This document shows positions 35,701 to 36,997 of a DNA stretch of 36,997 nt, in pieces. Each line of letters starts with the position of its first letter. The first letter of the stretch is position 1. Source of the stretch: an uncultured Anaerolineae bacterium (GTDB lineage Bacteria; Chloroflexota; Anaerolineae; CG2-30-64-16); NCBI GenBank assembly GCA_937124585.1, contig CAKZKT010000149.1:1-36997 (forward strand), written 5' to 3'. Both the position numbers and the translations under genes were made by a program. Below the pieces are notes generated by a model, which saw only the letters and a program-made list of their open reading frames with translations, made no database searches and had not been told where the DNA came from.

Positions 35701-36753
35701 ATGGGACATATCATCGTGCTTGAGGGGCCGCGCACCATCGGCCTCGAGGCGGTGCCCGATCGGCCGCTCGAGGCGCACGAGGTGCGCATCCGCACCCTCT
35801 ATTCCGGCATCAGCGCTGGCACCGAGCTGACCGCCTACCGCGGCAGCAACGTCTATTTGCGCAAACAATGGGATGGCCGCCGGCGCCTCTTCTTGCCGGC
35901 CGAGACCCCCACGAAGCAGTATCCCGTGCGCGATCTGGGCTACGAGGAGGTGGGGGAAGTCGTCGCAGTGGGGCCCGAGGTGAGCCGGGTCAAGGCGGGG
36001 GACATCGTCTACGGCACGTGGGGGCACCGCACGCATCACGTCGCCGCGGAGGAGTACGCGGCGAGCCGGCTCCTGCCTGCCGGCCTCGACCCGATCCTCG
36101 GCATCTTCTCCCACATGACCGCCATCGCGCTCAACGGCATCCTGGATGCGGCCATCCGCCTGGGCGAGACGGTCGCCGTGTTCGGCCTCGGCGTGCCCGG
36201 CCAGATGGTCGCCCAGATGGCGAAACGGTCCGGCGCGACGGTGATCGGCGTGGACCTGATCGCGTTTCGGCTGGCCAGGGCGCTGGAGCTGGGCGCCGTG
36301 GATCACGTACTCGACGCCCGGGAGGGCCAGGTGGCCGAGCGGATCAAGGCGCTGACCGACGACCGCGGCGCGGATGTCTGTATCGAGGCGTCTGGCGCCT
36401 ATCCGGCGCTGCATGAGGCGATCCGGGCCGCAGCCTATTCGGCGAAGGTGGTGGCGCTCGGTTTCTTCCAGGGGCCGGGCCTGGGCCTGGAGCTGGGCGA
36501 CGAGTTTCACCACAACCGGATCAACGTGGTGTGTTCCCAGATCGCCGGCGTGGGGCCCGAGCTGACCTATCGCTGGAACCGGGACCGGTTGGTGCGCACC
36601 GGCATGCGACTTCAGGCCGAGGGAGTGCTCCGCTTCAGGCCGCTCATCACGCACATCGTGCCGTGGCAAGAGGCCTCTGAAGCGTTCCGGATGCTGGATC
36701 AGCATTCGGAAGCCGCGCTGCAAGTGGTGCTGGATTTTCGGGGAGCGGATTAG
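35701..36753 (+). CDS. MDR-superfamily dehydrogenase, YcjQ-like
   Basis: A 350-residue medium-chain dehydrogenase/reductase. An N-terminal GroES-like domain (LYSGISAGTELTAYRG) is followed by a Rossmann domain with VAVFGLGVPGQMVAQMAKRSG (GxGxxG-type) and VIGVDLIAFRLARAL. The usual catalytic Cys and GHE of zinc alcohol dehydrogenases are replaced by SGISAGTE and GYEEVG, as in BchC/YcjQ-like members, so metal use must differ from classical enzymes. In the E. coli ycj cluster a similar protein, YcjQ, accompanies a LacI regulator, an ABC transporter and glucosylglycerate phosphorylase; the same set occurs here, and that suggests oxidation of a sugar hydroxyl in a glycoside. ATG 35701 has AGGAGG nine bases upstream. 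Confidence 0.82.
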   Translation: MGHIIVLEGPRTIGLEAVPDRPLEAHEVRIRTLYSGISAGTELTAYRGSNVYLRKQWDGRRRLFLPAETPTKQYPVRDLGYEEVGEVVAVGPEVSRVKAGDIVYGTWGHRTHHVAAEEYAASRLLPAGLDPILGIFSHMTAIALNGILDAAIRLGETVAVFGLGVPGQMVAQMAKRSGATVIGVDLIAFRLARALELGAVDHVLDAREGQVAERIKALTDDRGADVCIEASGAYPALHEAIRAAAYSAKVVALGFFQGPGLGLELGDEFHHNRINVVCSQIAGVGPELTYRWNRDRLVRTGMRLQAEGVLRFRPLITHIVPWQEASEAFRMLDQHSEAALQVVLDFRGAD

Positions 36754-36760
36754 CGGCACG

Positions 36761-36833
36761 CTTTGGATTGCGGGAACGTGTTTCCGTTTTGGATTGCGGG
36801 AACACGTTCCCGCTTTGGATTCGACAGTGTTGG
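36761..36833 (-). repeat. 26-bp palindrome-core repeats, minus orientation
   Basis: Two full units (36761-36786 and 36787-36812) and a degenerate third (36813-36833) lie between the dehydrogenase stop and the array that follows. Read on the minus strand each full unit is CAATCCAAA(A/G) joined to a 16-base self-complementary core (CGGGAAC, two bases, GTTCCCG or its wobble variant). The layout matches the opposite-facing array at 36865. Confidence 0.75.
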
Positions 36834-36864
36834 ATTTTCGAGGAAAGGGACTGTGAAACTCAGG

Positions 36865-36997
36865 CGGCGACATGCCGCCGCAAGCCAAAGTGGTGGTGTA
36901 CCACCGCAAGCCAAAGCGGTGGCGTGCCGCCGCAAGCCAAAGCGGTGGTGTACCACCGCAAGCCAAAGCGGTGGCGTGCCGTCGCAAGCCAAAGCGG
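36865..36997 (+). repeat. 26-bp tandem array with constant 10-mer and palindromic 16-mer
   Basis: Five units start at 36865, 36891, 36917, 36943 and 36969, and a sixth is cut by the window end. Each has a 16-base core, for example CGGTGGTGTACCACCG or CGGTGGCGTGCCGCCG, followed by the constant CAAGCCAAAG. Cores differ between units but nearly always stay self-complementary as RNA, including G-U pairs. No coding frame is convincing here. The array evidently continues past the window. Confidence 0.9.

Noticed and set aside
36865-36997. CRISPR array at the window end
   Set aside because: The 26-base period leaves only 10 or 16 bases of alternating sequence, and the varying part is a palindrome rather than unique spacer.

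Overview
This is a GC-rich bacterial chromosome segment with about 36 protein genes and no rRNA, tRNA or CRISPR that I can see. The gene set points to Chloroflexota, perhaps an Anaerolineae- or Caldilineae-like lineage. The hints are a solute-binding lipoprotein with a VEKPVEKVVQ-repeat linker, MalT-type LuxR regulation, a PspC/LiaF-like membrane cluster, a lone SpoVS, RicT next to HolB, TATAAT boxes abutting start codons, and many palindromic intergenic repeats. The phylum call is inference from gene content, not from a marker gene.

Layout: 1-535 is the worn 3' end of an insertion-sequence transposase. 588-4525 (minus) is a redox/membrane group: a small cytosolic protein, a Tat-exported flavodoxin, a Tat-exported nitroreductase and two integral membrane proteins, one a CPBP protease. 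4665-7424 (minus) is a 919-residue MalT-type regulator whose reading frame holds three repeat elements, all in phase. Divergent from it, 7641-10287 is a tightly overlapping trio: a GNAT-like protein, a TraB/GumN-family protein and a second GNAT-like paralogue. 10403-12808 is a PspC/LiaF-like envelope cluster split by a four-unit tandem palindrome array, followed by a LysM-LysM-M23 endopeptidase (12926-13819).

13862-19836 (minus) is one overlapping chain: GT4 glycosyltransferase, polyprenyl-phosphate sugar transferase, YgeY-like M20 hydrolase, GT28 glycosyltransferase, OsmC and a TlpA-like thioredoxin. A further GT4 and an M1-type metallopeptidase lie upstream. SpoVS, RicT, the DNA polymerase III delta' subunit, a PII-like protein and a CPA2 antiporter fill 22783-26824.

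26974-35512 (minus) is a LacI-controlled sugar operon: LacI, solute-binding protein, two permeases, ATPase, GT4 and a GH13_18 sugar phosphorylase. A divergent YcjQ-like dehydrogenase completes it. Two CAAAACGTTTTG operators sit on the operon promoter, one inside the spacer between a consensus -35 and a near-consensus -10. By motif and neighbourhood the operon probably imports and phosphorolyses glucosylglycerate or a related glucoside. The window ends in a 26-bp repeat array with a constant 10-mer and a variable but always self-complementary 16-mer.

Most worth a second look: the GNAT-TraB/GumN-GNAT trio, the palindromes carried inside the regulator gene, the terminal 26-bp array with compensating changes, and the antiporter/PII-like pair.
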